From Maribacter sedimenticola (GTDB taxonomy: Bacteria > Bacteroidota > Bacteroidia > Flavobacteriales > Flavobacteriaceae), in NCBI RefSeq assembly GCF_900188415.1, contig NZ_FZNV01000004.1, positions 124,001 to 188,000 on the forward strand: a stretch of DNA of 64,000 bases, given 5' to 3'. The position numbers and the translations under genes are program-made. Position 1 is the first letter of the stretch, and every line of letters starts with the position of its first letter. Positions 7,962 through 16,369 of this stretch are shown here, in pieces. Below the pieces are notes generated by a model, which saw only the letters and a program-made list of their open reading frames with translations, ran no database searches and was not told the origin of the DNA.

Positions 7962-9926
7962 CTATTTTGCATTCCCTAGGCCTTCTAAAAGCCAATTTTT
8001 ATACGTGGGAATATCGGTATTCTGTATAGCAGTATTCAAAACCTCCAAATCTGGGGACAACAGCACATAATAAGGTTGGGAAATTGAATTAAAATTTACT
8101 TCCTGAAACGTACCCCATTTTTGCGCAATATTATTGATTTTCTTAACTCTACCACTTTCAAATTGGAAATTGAATTTTTCGGATTCCGGTAATTCCTTTC
8201 TATCGTCCGTATATAATGAAATCAATACAAATTCATTTTTAAGCAATGGATATATTTCACCATCGCTCCATACGTTTTCCTCCATCTTTCTACAATTCAC
8301 GCATGCCCAGCCGGTAAAATCCAATAAAATGGGCTTATTGACCTCTTTGGCATATGCCAGACCACTCTCAAAATCCTTAAAACAATCTATACCTAAGGGA
8401 CAATCACTTTCTTGTTCAAAAATGCTATAAAATTCCGGTGGCGGAAAACCGCTCAATAATTTTAAGGGAATAACCTTAACAATACCCAATACGAGATACA
8501 TGGTAAATACCAAACTGACCACCCCAGTAAATTTACGTCCAAGCGATAGTTTTTTTACCGGTGCATCATGCGGAAATTTATAGAGCCCAAACAAGTATAA
8601 GGTCATAGCAACACCAAGAAGAATCCAGATTCCTAGGAAAATTTCACGCTTTAATATTCCCCAATGACCTACTAAATCTGCATTGGAAAGAAACTTTAAA
8701 GCCAGTCCTATTTCCAAAAACCCAAGCACCACTTTTACGGTGGTCATCCATCCACCAGATTTGGGCAAGGAATTCAACCAAGCCGGAAACAATGCAAAAA
8801 GTCCAAAAGGCAATGCCAATGCCACACCAAATCCGGTCATTCCAGCAGTAAGGTTGGTAGCAATTTCACCCTCTGCCAAGGTTGTACCACCTAATAGACC
8901 GCCCAATATTGGTCCAGTACACGAAAAGGAAACAATGGCCAAGGTGACCGCCATAAAAAATATACCCAAGACCCCGCCAACTTTTGATGAGGCAGCATCC
9001 ATCTTATTGGCCCATGAGCTAGGCAGTGTTAATTCATAATAACCGAAGAACGAAAACGCAAAAAATATAAAGATGATAAAAAACAAAAGGTTCAACCATA
9101 CATTGGTGGCTATGGAGTTTAATATCTGCGAATCTACAGAATCAAATAAATGAAAAGGTAAGCTTAACAAAAAGTAAATCAGCACAATAAAAAAGCCATA
9201 CAGAAGTGCATTAATAATCCCCTTTGATTTTTTCTTGGTCTGTTTGGTAAAGAACGATACCGTAAGCGGTATCATAGGAAATACACAAGGTGTCAATAAA
9301 GCAATTAATCCGCCAAGAAATCCCAGTCCAAAAATTACCCAAATATTGGTGCCAGCCGTAATATTCTCCTGCCCTTTAACAAGAAGTTCCTTGTTCGTTA
9401 AGTCTAACCGAAGTTCCTTGCTCAACGCCAAACTCCTATCATCTACAGTTACCTTCTTAGCTTCTGCCGTGGAACCATCCAACCTAAAAACAAATTGCTT
9501 GTCCATAGGAATACATACCTCCTTACATACCTGAAAGAACAAGTCAACCACAATTTCATTAACAACGGTATCCTTTAATTTTATACGCTGTGTAAAAATG
9601 GCATTGTCCTTAAAATAAGTCTCGTCCACTTCAAAAATATCACTATACTCTACAATAGTTTCACTTTCATTAGTGCCCCCTATCAACTCATAGACCGTTC
9701 CATTGCCATTATAAGTAAATTCACTTGGCAAGGAACCATTTTCTGAAGTAAACTGGGAATACACATGCCATCCATCCATGATATTGGCTTTCATAACCAA
9801 ATCATATTCCGTCTCTGAAATTTTATTGACCTGCTGTTCCCAAACTACCGGATTTTCATCTGTCTGTGCTTTTACGGCAAATGGCCATACACACAAAAAA
9901 AGAATGAGCACTAAATTTTTTATCAT
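7962..9926 (-). CDS. dsbD: DsbD-type protein-disulfide reductase
   Basis: 654 residues in the DsbD order: signal peptide (1-20), periplasmic immunoglobulin-like N-domain (about 25-180), a block of eight membrane helices (about 195-500) with the conserved LLTPCVFPMIPLTVSFF motif and a second helix cysteine in VSFSCTGP, then a C-terminal thioredoxin domain with C542-V-N-C545 in GWACVNC. It carries electrons from cytoplasmic thioredoxin to periplasmic disulfides. Its ATG overlaps the tilS stop by four bases, so the two are translated together. The penicillin acylase-like gene follows after 110 bases. Confidence 0.92.
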   Translation of the reverse strand: MIKNLVLILFLCVWPFAVKAQTDENPVVWEQQVNKISETEYDLVMKANIMDGWHVYSQFTSENGSLPSEFTYNGNGTVYELIGGTNESETIVEYSDIFEVDETYFKDNAIFTQRIKLKDTVVNEIVVDLFFQVCKEVCIPMDKQFVFRLDGSTAEAKKVTVDDRSLALSKELRLDLTNKELLVKGQENITAGTNIWVIFGLGFLGGLIALLTPCVFPMIPLTVSFFTKQTKKKSKGIINALLYGFFIVLIYFLLSLPFHLFDSVDSQILNSIATNVWLNLLFFIIFIFFAFSFFGYYELTLPSSWANKMDAASSKVGGVLGIFFMAVTLAIVSFSCTGPILGGLLGGTTLAEGEIATNLTAGMTGFGVALALPFGLFALFPAWLNSLPKSGGWMTTVKVVLGFLEIGLALKFLSNADLVGHWGILKREIFLGIWILLGVAMTLYLFGLYKFPHDAPVKKLSLGRKFTGVVSLVFTMYLVLGIVKVIPLKLLSGFPPPEFYSIFEQESDCPLGIDCFKDFESGLAYAKEVNKPILLDFTGWACVNCRKMEENVWSDGEIYPLLKNEFVLISLYTDDRKELPESEKFNFQFESGRVKKINNIAQKWGTFQEVNFNSISQPYYVLLSPDLEVLNTAIQNTDIPTYKNWLLEGLGNAK

Positions 9927-11230
9927 GTTATTTCTATTTTTAAAATCTTTTGGGCATTATCCACGACCTTAAATCTATTGTCCGCACGCATTCCTACCAC
10001 CCAAACAATCTGATCTTGCGAGCATAACAACCAAATATTCTCTTTTGATAGGATATCCAATTTTTCATCCTTAAAAAATTTGGCCAATTTTTTTTTGCCA
10101 TTTAACCCTATTGGATAAAAGTAGTCGCCCTTTTTCCATTTCCTTAACGTCAAAGGATATTTTAACGTATTTTTCTGTACGTAAATTATGTCTCTTGAAT
10201 TATCATAACGTTGAGAGACCTCTGAAAATTTAAGTGATACCGGGTGTTTAACAACTACTGCATCCTCCCTAATATCATAAGAATGTTTATCATTATGAGT
10301 TTGTACAGGAGAGAGCAATAAAAACTCACGATTCTTTACCAAAATATGTGTATTGGACCGTATAAATTTACCGCTTAATCCGTCCAAAATGGATTCAAGA
10401 TTTTCCAGTGCCCTAAATCCGTATTCATAAAATAGTCCATGTAAGTAAGTAGACAATGGATGTAGCTTCTTTAATTTGATAATAGGGATTTGATATCCAT
10501 TTCCCTGTGGAACGAACAATTCTTTCTTTAATTCTTCTAGATATGCATTGGCTATCGTGTTGGTTTGTTCTAAATACCGCAATGTATTTTTAAAATTCTC
10601 CGAAAAGGTTGGGTGAAGTTCCTTTAGAATTGGAACAAGATCGATCCTAATTTTATTTCTAAGATACTTGGTATCCGCATTACTACTATCTTCCCTCCAA
10701 CGTATATTATTGTCCTGTGCATAGGAAGCCAACTGCTCCCGTGTAAAAGGTAATAATGGCCTTCTTAAATATGTTGTTTTGGCCGGTATTCCCGTTAGGC
10801 CTTCAATACCGCTTCCCCTTGATAGGTTGATCAAAAATGTTTCAAGATTATCGTTGGCATGATGTGCGGTCAACAGTAAAGAAATGCCTTGTTCGCCTAA
10901 AATTTTAAGAAACCAGGCATAACGCAATTCCCTACAGGCCATTTGCATGGAAACTTTATGTTGGTTGACATAGCCCAAGGTATCAAAACGGGTTACAAAT
11001 ATTTGACTATTAAGTGATTTTGCCAATGATCTTACAAAATCTTCATCTCCATCACTGGCATGACCACGTAGGCCAAAATTGCAATGTGCCATTGAAAACT
11101 GCAAACCTAATTCCTTACAAAGTACGCAAAGAACCACACTGTCCAATCCACCACTACAGGCAATTAAAAAGTGATTGGTCAATAACTCCGGAAAGTCTAA
11201 TTCAATATGTTCCCTAAAGGCTTTTAACAC
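9923..11230 (-). CDS. tilS: tRNA(Ile)-lysidine synthase TilS
   Basis: 435 residues. The PP-loop motif SGGLDS lies at 26-31 and is followed by family motifs (MAHCNFGLRG, TAHHANDNLETFL, RRPLLPFTR). A C-terminal TilS substrate-binding domain with the typical KWKKGDYFYPIG stretch ends the protein. The enzyme uses ATP to attach lysine to C34 of tRNA-Ile(CAU), changing its decoding from AUG to AUA; it is essential in most bacteria. It is the first gene of the minus-strand operon tilS-dsbD-acylase-comM(broken). Confidence 0.95.
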   Translation of the reverse strand: MLKAFREHIELDFPELLTNHFLIACSGGLDSVVLCVLCKELGLQFSMAHCNFGLRGHASDGDEDFVRSLAKSLNSQIFVTRFDTLGYVNQHKVSMQMACRELRYAWFLKILGEQGISLLLTAHHANDNLETFLINLSRGSGIEGLTGIPAKTTYLRRPLLPFTREQLASYAQDNNIRWREDSSNADTKYLRNKIRIDLVPILKELHPTFSENFKNTLRYLEQTNTIANAYLEELKKELFVPQGNGYQIPIIKLKKLHPLSTYLHGLFYEYGFRALENLESILDGLSGKFIRSNTHILVKNREFLLLSPVQTHNDKHSYDIREDAVVVKHPVSLKFSEVSQRYDNSRDIIYVQKNTLKYPLTLRKWKKGDYFYPIGLNGKKKLAKFFKDEKLDILSKENIWLLCSQDQIVWVVGMRADNRFKVVDNAQKILKIEIT

Positions 11231-11696
11231 GGGATAAAGGTACAGAAGTCACATAAGATTATTAAAAACATATACCAGTATTTTTAAGCTTACTATTTTA
11301 ATGGTATAGAATTAATGCCCAAAAAGAAGCTTTACCTAAAAAGACATGTCATTTCTTTTTAGATTTCTTTACTTTCACTAAAATATACTATACTTCTACG
11401 ACTACATTACCTTCTTATCCGCTTTAATTCTTTTCAACTACATTTTCCTTCTTAAAGCTATCACATAAATGTTGCCAGTTATGCCGTTACAACTCCATAC
11501 CGCACATTCCTAAAATATGTCAAATGACCTACCATTAAAATTTATTCATGCCAACTACAGAGTTAACTTGACCAACCTATGATTGTTAGATTTTGAAAAT
11601 TTGATACCCACAAATATTAAAAGCAAACCCAAAAGCCCTAATTTATAGAAGATTAGGAATTTATTTTAAATACGGAATACCTTAATTTATTTTATC
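11231..11696. other. Intergenic gap between divergent genes
   Basis: About 470 bases between the tilS start and the promoter of the acyltransferase gene. The sequence is AT-rich, without a long reading frame, a recognisable RNA or a strong hairpin. It presumably carries the tilS promoter on the minus strand, which I could not place. Confidence 0.5.
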
Positions 11697-11704
11697 TAAT
11701 TTTG
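11697..11704 (+). promoter_or_regulatory. Candidate -7 box (TAATTTTG)
   Basis: TAATTTTG fits the Bacteroidota -7 consensus TAnnTTTG and lies about 57 bases before the start of the acyltransferase gene. No convincing TTG -33 element is seen at the usual 19-21 base spacing, so this is tentative. Confidence 0.35.
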
Positions 11705-11760
11705 CGCCAGTGAACATCCAAACATACTGTTATAGAAGTATATAGGATATATAAAAAGTA

Positions 11761-12945
11761 ATGAGCAACGCTAGAACCAGATTGTTTTTTTTGGATGCCA
11801 TACGCGCTTGGGCCATTTTGATGATGCTACAAGGGCATTTTATAGATGGACTTTTAGACAATGCCTTTAGGGATAGCTCAAATTTAGTGTTCAGCACTTG
11901 GAAATATTTTAGGGGTATTACCGCGCCAGTATTCTTTACCGTATCCGGATTCATTTTTACGTTCTTATTGATTCGTTCGCCCCAAACGGGCTGGAACAAT
12001 CCCCGTGTAAAAAAAGGTTTAAAAAGAGGATTGGAGCTATTGGCAATCGCATATTTGCTAAGAATGAATCTTTTTGGCCTGTTCAAAGGGGAAATTTATG
12101 ATTCATTTTATTTGGTGGATGTTTTACACTGCATAGGTCTTTCATTACTATTTATTATAGCGTGCTATTTACTGACGTTTACCAAACAAAAATGGATTTT
12201 CCCTGGTGTATTGGCAGGCACAACGTTGGTTTTGTTCATTTTTGAGCCGATTTATAAATCAATGAGCTTTGAGATATTACCTCAATTTCTCGCCAATTAC
12301 TTTACAAAAGCACATGGTTCGGTATTTACGATTATACCATGGCTGGGCTATGCCTCTGTAGGTGGATTTCTTTCCGTTATTTTCACCAAGTTTCAGGAAC
12401 ACAAAAAGTTGTACACCGTTCTTATACCAGCATATATTGGTGTTGGATTGACTTTGATTTTTCTTTCATCGGATTTTTTCAATACGGTTCACGAGATGAC
12501 CGGTATAGCTTTATTTGAAGCGATATATTCTAACAATTACCTATTTATTAGACTTGGTGATGTGTTATTGGTCTTTTCCCTATTTATTCTTCTTAGAAGT
12601 TTCTTAATGAACGCTACGTGGTTAAAAATTGGTCAGAGTACATTGTCCATCTATGTGATACATTTTATCATTTTGTACGGTAGTTTTACAGGAGTAGGCC
12701 TATATAGGTTTTTTCATCATTCCCTAACTCCGTGGATAGCCATTCCCGGGGCAATAATGTTTATGTTCATTTGTTCTTTTTTGGCCCTGAAATATGAAGA
12801 CCATAAAATAGAATTTAAAGCCGGTATTTCTTCCTTTTTATCCATAGTAAGGATTTATTTGGAACAATTTGCACTAATAGCCTTTGAAGTCTTAAAAAGC
12901 GTTACGGAAAAGGTATTACGCACTTTAGGCCTAATTAAAAATTAA
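11761..12945 (+). CDS. Membrane acyltransferase of the HGSNAT/DUF1624 type
   Basis: 394 residues with about nine or ten membrane helices. The N-terminal pattern FLDAIRAWAILMMLQGHFIDGLL and the APVFFTVSGF helix match the DUF1624 / heparan-alpha-glucosaminide N-acetyltransferase-like superfamily, which transfers acyl groups across the membrane, typically to sugars. The His in the first helix (QGHF) is the usual candidate catalytic residue. The natural acceptor is unknown. It is a single gene with its own promoter, ending at a strong hairpin shared with lpd. Confidence 0.75.
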   Translation: MSNARTRLFFLDAIRAWAILMMLQGHFIDGLLDNAFRDSSNLVFSTWKYFRGITAPVFFTVSGFIFTFLLIRSPQTGWNNPRVKKGLKRGLELLAIAYLLRMNLFGLFKGEIYDSFYLVDVLHCIGLSLLFIIACYLLTFTKQKWIFPGVLAGTTLVLFIFEPIYKSMSFEILPQFLANYFTKAHGSVFTIIPWLGYASVGGFLSVIFTKFQEHKKLYTVLIPAYIGVGLTLIFLSSDFFNTVHEMTGIALFEAIYSNNYLFIRLGDVLLVFSLFILLRSFLMNATWLKIGQSTLSIYVIHFIILYGSFTGVGLYRFFHHSLTPWIAIPGAIMFMFICSFLALKYEDHKIEFKAGISSFLSIVRIYLEQFALIAFEVLKSVTEKVLRTLGLIKN

Positions 12946-12956
12946 TTTTTGTTCAT

Positions 12957-12990
12957 AAAAAAAGCAGCCTGTTCAAGGACTGCTTTTTTA
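12957..12990. terminator. Bidirectional terminator between acyltransferase and lpd
   Basis: Ten-base inverted repeat AAAAAAGCAG (12958-12967) and CTGCTTTTTT (12980-12989) with a 12-base loop. The A and T flanks give a U tract on both strands, so it can stop the two converging genes. Confidence 0.85.
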
Positions 12991-13011
12991 TTTAATTATT
13001 ACAATCAATAT

Positions 13012-14418
13012 TTATATATGCAGTGCGCGATCGTCAGTTGCGGCCAACGCTGCCTCTTTAACAGCTTCCGCATAAGTTGGGTGTGCGTGGCTCATACGCG
13101 AGATATCTTCTGCTGAAGCCCTAAATTCCATAGCTGTAACCGCCTCTGCAATTAAATCCGCACAACGTGCCCCGATCATATGAACCCCTAAAACCTCATC
13201 GGTCTTTTTATCGGCCAATATTTTTACAAATCCATCCGTGTCCATACTGGCCCTGGAACGGCCCAGTGCACGCATTGGAAACTGTCCAACCTTAAAATCA
13301 ACGCCCGCTTCCTTCAACTCTTCCTCGGTCTTACCTACAGCGGCAACCTCTGGCCATGTATATACAACGCCAGGAATCAAATTATAATCAATATGGGGTT
13401 TTTGGCCCGCCAATTGTTCTGCAACCAAAGTACCTTCCTCTTCTGCCTTATGTGCCAACATTGCACCTTTTATAACATCACCTATAGCATAAATGTTATC
13501 TACATTGGTCTTTAAATGCCCATCTACGATCACTTTGCCCCTATCATCCAAGGCAACTCCTGCAGCCTCAACGTTCAACCCATCTGTAAATGGTCTACGT
13601 CCAACGGCCACTAAACAATAATCCCCTTCAAAAACAACCTCTTGCCCTTTTTTGTCATCAGCCTTTACTATTACCGTATCCCCTTTTCGTTCAACGGATT
13701 TAACTTTATGGGATAATGCAAACTTTATCTTTTGCTTTTTCAACACTTTGGTCAATTCTTTGGAAAGGGCACCGTCCATTCCCGGAATAATACGGTCCAT
13801 AAATTCCACTACCGTAACCTCCGCACCAAGACGCTTATACACCTGACCTAATTCAAGGCCAATAACCCCACCGCCAATTACGATCATGTGTTTGGGTACC
13901 TCTTTCAACTTTAATGCCTCTGTAGAAGTAATGATACGTTCTTTATCCAATTTTATAAAGGGCAAGGTAGAAGGTTTGGAACCTGTTGCTATAATAATAT
14001 GTTTAGCTTCAATATCTTCTGACTTACCATCGTTCTTTTTAATAGAGACATGTGTTGCGTCCTTAAAGCTCCCAACACCCTCATAAACGGTAATCTTGTT
14101 TTTATCCATTAAAAACTCAATACCCTTAGTAGTCTGATCAACGACACTTTGTTTACGGGCAATCATTTTTTCCAAATTGACCTTTATTTCTCCTGGTATT
14201 TCAATACCGTGCTCATCAAAATGTTTAATGGCATCCTCATAATGATGTGAAGAATCCAACAACGCTTTTGAGGGTATACACCCAACATTTAAACAGGTTC
14301 CGCCCAAAGTGGAATATTTTTCAATTATTGCTGTTTTCATTCCTAGCTGTGCACAACGTATTGCCGCTACATATCCACCAGGTCCAGAGCCTATAATGGC
14401 TACATCATATTGATCCAT
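13012..14418 (-). CDS. lpdA: Dihydrolipoyl dehydrogenase (E3)
   Basis: 468 residues. N-terminal FAD-binding GSGPGGYVAAI, the redox disulfide C42-LNVG-C47 in GGTCLNVGCIPSK, the NAD-binding GGGVIGLELG at about 182-191, and the C-terminal interface with the catalytic HAHPTYAE motif near 443-450. It reoxidises dihydrolipoyl groups of pyruvate, 2-oxoglutarate and branched-chain 2-oxoacid dehydrogenases or the glycine cleavage system. The gene is not beside E1/E2 genes here. It lies 48 bases downstream of the Lrp-type regulator on the same strand and may be co-transcribed with it. The neighbouring gamma-lyase would make 2-oxobutyrate, a substrate of E3-containing complexes. Confidence 0.95.
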   Translation of the reverse strand: MDQYDVAIIGSGPGGYVAAIRCAQLGMKTAIIEKYSTLGGTCLNVGCIPSKALLDSSHHYEDAIKHFDEHGIEIPGEIKVNLEKMIARKQSVVDQTTKGIEFLMDKNKITVYEGVGSFKDATHVSIKKNDGKSEDIEAKHIIIATGSKPSTLPFIKLDKERIITSTEALKLKEVPKHMIVIGGGVIGLELGQVYKRLGAEVTVVEFMDRIIPGMDGALSKELTKVLKKQKIKFALSHKVKSVERKGDTVIVKADDKKGQEVVFEGDYCLVAVGRRPFTDGLNVEAAGVALDDRGKVIVDGHLKTNVDNIYAIGDVIKGAMLAHKAEEEGTLVAEQLAGQKPHIDYNLIPGVVYTWPEVAAVGKTEEELKEAGVDFKVGQFPMRALGRSRASMDTDGFVKILADKKTDEVLGVHMIGARCADLIAEAVTAMEFRASAEDISRMSHAHPTYAEAVKEAALAATDDRALHI

Positions 14419-14466
14419 AAAATATTTGTTTTCTAATGTCTTACAAAATTAATACTATTTTTAGTT

Positions 14467-14925
14467 TTACAGGGGTATAGCCGTAGAATGCTTTACCTCT
14501 TTTATGGTAAAAGAACTCTGTGTACTACCAATATGGCTCATAGCCGTAAGTTTATTGACCATAAAATGACGGTAAGCATCCATATCCTGCACATGTATCT
14601 TCAACAAATAATCATAGTCACCGCTTAAATGGTGGCACTCTACTACCTCTTGTAATCGTAATACCTGAGCCTCAAACTGAGCAATATTATCCTTGACATG
14701 CTGTACTAGTTTTACATGGCAAAAAACGGTAAAATTTCTATTGACCTTGGCCTTGTCCACTAAAGCTACATAATTCCTAATGGCCCCGGTACGTTCCAAA
14801 CGCTTTATACGTTCATAGATTGCGGTGGTTGACAAACCCAATTGCAGTGCATATTCCTTATTGGTTTTCTTGCTATTGTCCTGTAAAAGAGCCAATAGCT
14901 TAATATCCTTATCGTCTAGTTTCAT
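14467..14925 (-). CDS. Lrp/AsnC-family transcriptional regulator
   Basis: 152 residues: an N-terminal helix-turn-helix (LDDKDIKLLALLQDNSKKT..., recognition helix around LSTTAIYERIKRLE) and a C-terminal RAM ligand-binding domain with the GDYDYLLKI motif. Such proteins form octamers or dimers of dimers and respond to amino acids. It is transcribed away from the methionine gamma-lyase-like gene, with 149 bases between starts. In Pseudomonas putida the Lrp-type MdeR is divergent to and activates mdeA (methionine gamma-lyase), so the same role is a good inference here. Confidence 0.88.
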   Translation of the reverse strand: MKLDDKDIKLLALLQDNSKKTNKEYALQLGLSTTAIYERIKRLERTGAIRNYVALVDKAKVNRNFTVFCHVKLVQHVKDNIAQFEAQVLRLQEVVECHHLSGDYDYLLKIHVQDMDAYRHFMVNKLTAMSHIGSTQSSFTIKEVKHSTAIPL

Positions 14926-14972
14926 TTTGATTAATTATCTAAATAACAGATGTAATAGCTGTAAATATAAAT

Positions 14973-15012
14973 TTAAAATCTAAAAAAATATATATTATAG
15001 AATTAAAATCTA
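14973..15012. promoter_or_regulatory. Direct repeats TTAAAATCTA, candidate Lrp-type sites
   Basis: TTAAAATCTA occurs at 14973-14982 and again at 15003-15012, a spacing of 30 bases, close to three helical turns, inside the divergent regulator/gamma-lyase promoter region. Phased AT-rich repeats suit an oligomeric Lrp protein. Assignment is inference. Confidence 0.35.
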
Positions 15013-15028
15013 CAATTGAACAAATGCA

Positions 15029-15059
15029 TTGACAATTATTTTACTATAGACTAGATTTA
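15029..15059 (+). promoter_or_regulatory. Candidate promoter of the gamma-lyase gene
   Basis: TTG at 15029-15031 and TAGATTTA at 15052-15059, separated by 20 bases, resemble the flavobacterial TTG-N(17-23)-TAnnTTTG pattern with one mismatch. The -7 box ends 15 bases before the ATG. Confidence 0.35.
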
Positions 15060-15074
15060 CTTAAAATATTATTC

Positions 15075-16295
15075 ATGAGCACAAAGCATAGTAACAACTT
15101 ACAGGACCTTCAATATTTTGGAGAATATGGTGGAGTCAATCCATCTATTTCGGATTCATCTACCTATACCTTTATCTCGGCCAAAACCATGTTCGATACC
15201 TTTGAAGGTAATACGGAAGGGTGTTACCTATATAGTAGGCATTCCTCACCGTCCAATCTATATCTGGGCGAAGCCTTGGCCGCACTGGAAGGCACGGAGA
15301 CCGCTAATGTTACGGCAAGTGGCATGGGTGCCATTACCGCAGTAATACTACAATTGTGCAATACCGGTGACCACATTATTAGTAGCAGGACCATTTATGG
15401 AGGTACTTATGCGTTCATGAAAAACTTTTTGGTCAAATTGGGGATAACCACCACATTTTTGGATATCACAGATTTAAAAGCGGTGGAGAATGCCATAACC
15501 CCAAATACTAAAATGATCTATTGTGAAAGTGTGAGCAATCCCCTATTGGAGGTAGCCGATATTTCTGCGCTTTCGCGCATTGCCAAACAGAACACCTTAC
15601 CATTAGTGGTTGACAATACGTTTTCACCGCTTACCGTATCTCCTGCAAGACTTGGTGCCGATATTGTTATCCACAGTCTTACCAAATTCATTAACGGAAC
15701 CAGTGACTGCGTTGCCGGTGTGGTCTGCGGCTCAACCGAATTTTGTTTAGCCCTTAAGGATGTGAACAATGGAGCGGGAATGTTATTAGGAAGTACTTTG
15801 GACAGTATGCGGGCAGCATCTATCCTTAAAAATATGCGCACCTTACACATTAGAATGAAACAACATAGTACAAATGCACTATACTTGGCCAAAAAATTTG
15901 AACAAGACGGTTTAAGGGTCGTATATCCTGGGCTATCATCTCACCCAGGTCATTTAATTATGGAAGACCAAATGAATCCGGAATATGGCTATGGCGGATT
16001 ATTGACCTTAGATGTAGGTACATTGGAAAATGCCAATACCTTAATGGAATTAATGCAAGAACGAAAATTAGGCTATTTAGCGGTCAGTTTAGGGTTCTAC
16101 AAAACCTTGTTCAGTGCGCCTGGAAGTTCTACCTCTTCAGAAATTCCTATTGAGGAACAGGAAGAAATGGGCCTTGGAAACGGCCTAATTAGATTTTCCA
16201 TAGGTCTTGATGACGATATTGAACGCACGTATTCTATGATGAAAAAATGCCTTATGGACCTTAAGATATTGGATTCCACCGGCATAAAAGCCTAA
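15075..16295 (+). CDS. Methionine gamma-lyase-like Cys/Met-metabolism PLP enzyme
   Basis: 406 residues of the Cys/Met metabolism PLP family (cystathionine gamma-synthase, gamma-lyases). The PLP lysine is K204 in HSLTKFINGTSD; the phosphate-binding ASGMGAI, the YSRHSSPS segment and the C-terminal SLGFYKTLFSAPGSS are also visible. Family members cleave methionine to methanethiol, ammonia and 2-oxobutyrate, or act on cystathionine or homocysteine. The divergent Lrp-type regulator favours a methionine gamma-lyase. The exact substrate cannot be read from sequence. The next gene is an NhaC-type antiporter 74 bases downstream, probably in the same unit. Confidence 0.85.
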   Translation: MSTKHSNNLQDLQYFGEYGGVNPSISDSSTYTFISAKTMFDTFEGNTEGCYLYSRHSSPSNLYLGEALAALEGTETANVTASGMGAITAVILQLCNTGDHIISSRTIYGGTYAFMKNFLVKLGITTTFLDITDLKAVENAITPNTKMIYCESVSNPLLEVADISALSRIAKQNTLPLVVDNTFSPLTVSPARLGADIVIHSLTKFINGTSDCVAGVVCGSTEFCLALKDVNNGAGMLLGSTLDSMRAASILKNMRTLHIRMKQHSTNALYLAKKFEQDGLRVVYPGLSSHPGHLIMEDQMNPEYGYGGLLTLDVGTLENANTLMELMQERKLGYLAVSLGFYKTLFSAPGSSTSSEIPIEEQEEMGLGNGLIRFSIGLDDDIERTYSMMKKCLMDLKILDSTGIKA

Positions 16296-16369
16296 TAATC
16301 GATTTTATAAACGGTTTGCACATCAATCCCATAAATCGTAATATTACGTAGAATCCAAACTCATCTTTA

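Noticed and set aside
8683..9039. 118-codon plus-strand frame inside dsbD
   Set aside because: Shadow of the dsbD membrane block, which has clear family motifs on the opposite strand.
12901..13020. Attachment site at the hairpin near lpd
   Set aside because: The inverted repeat has A/T flanks and lies between convergent genes, the expected form of a bidirectional terminator.
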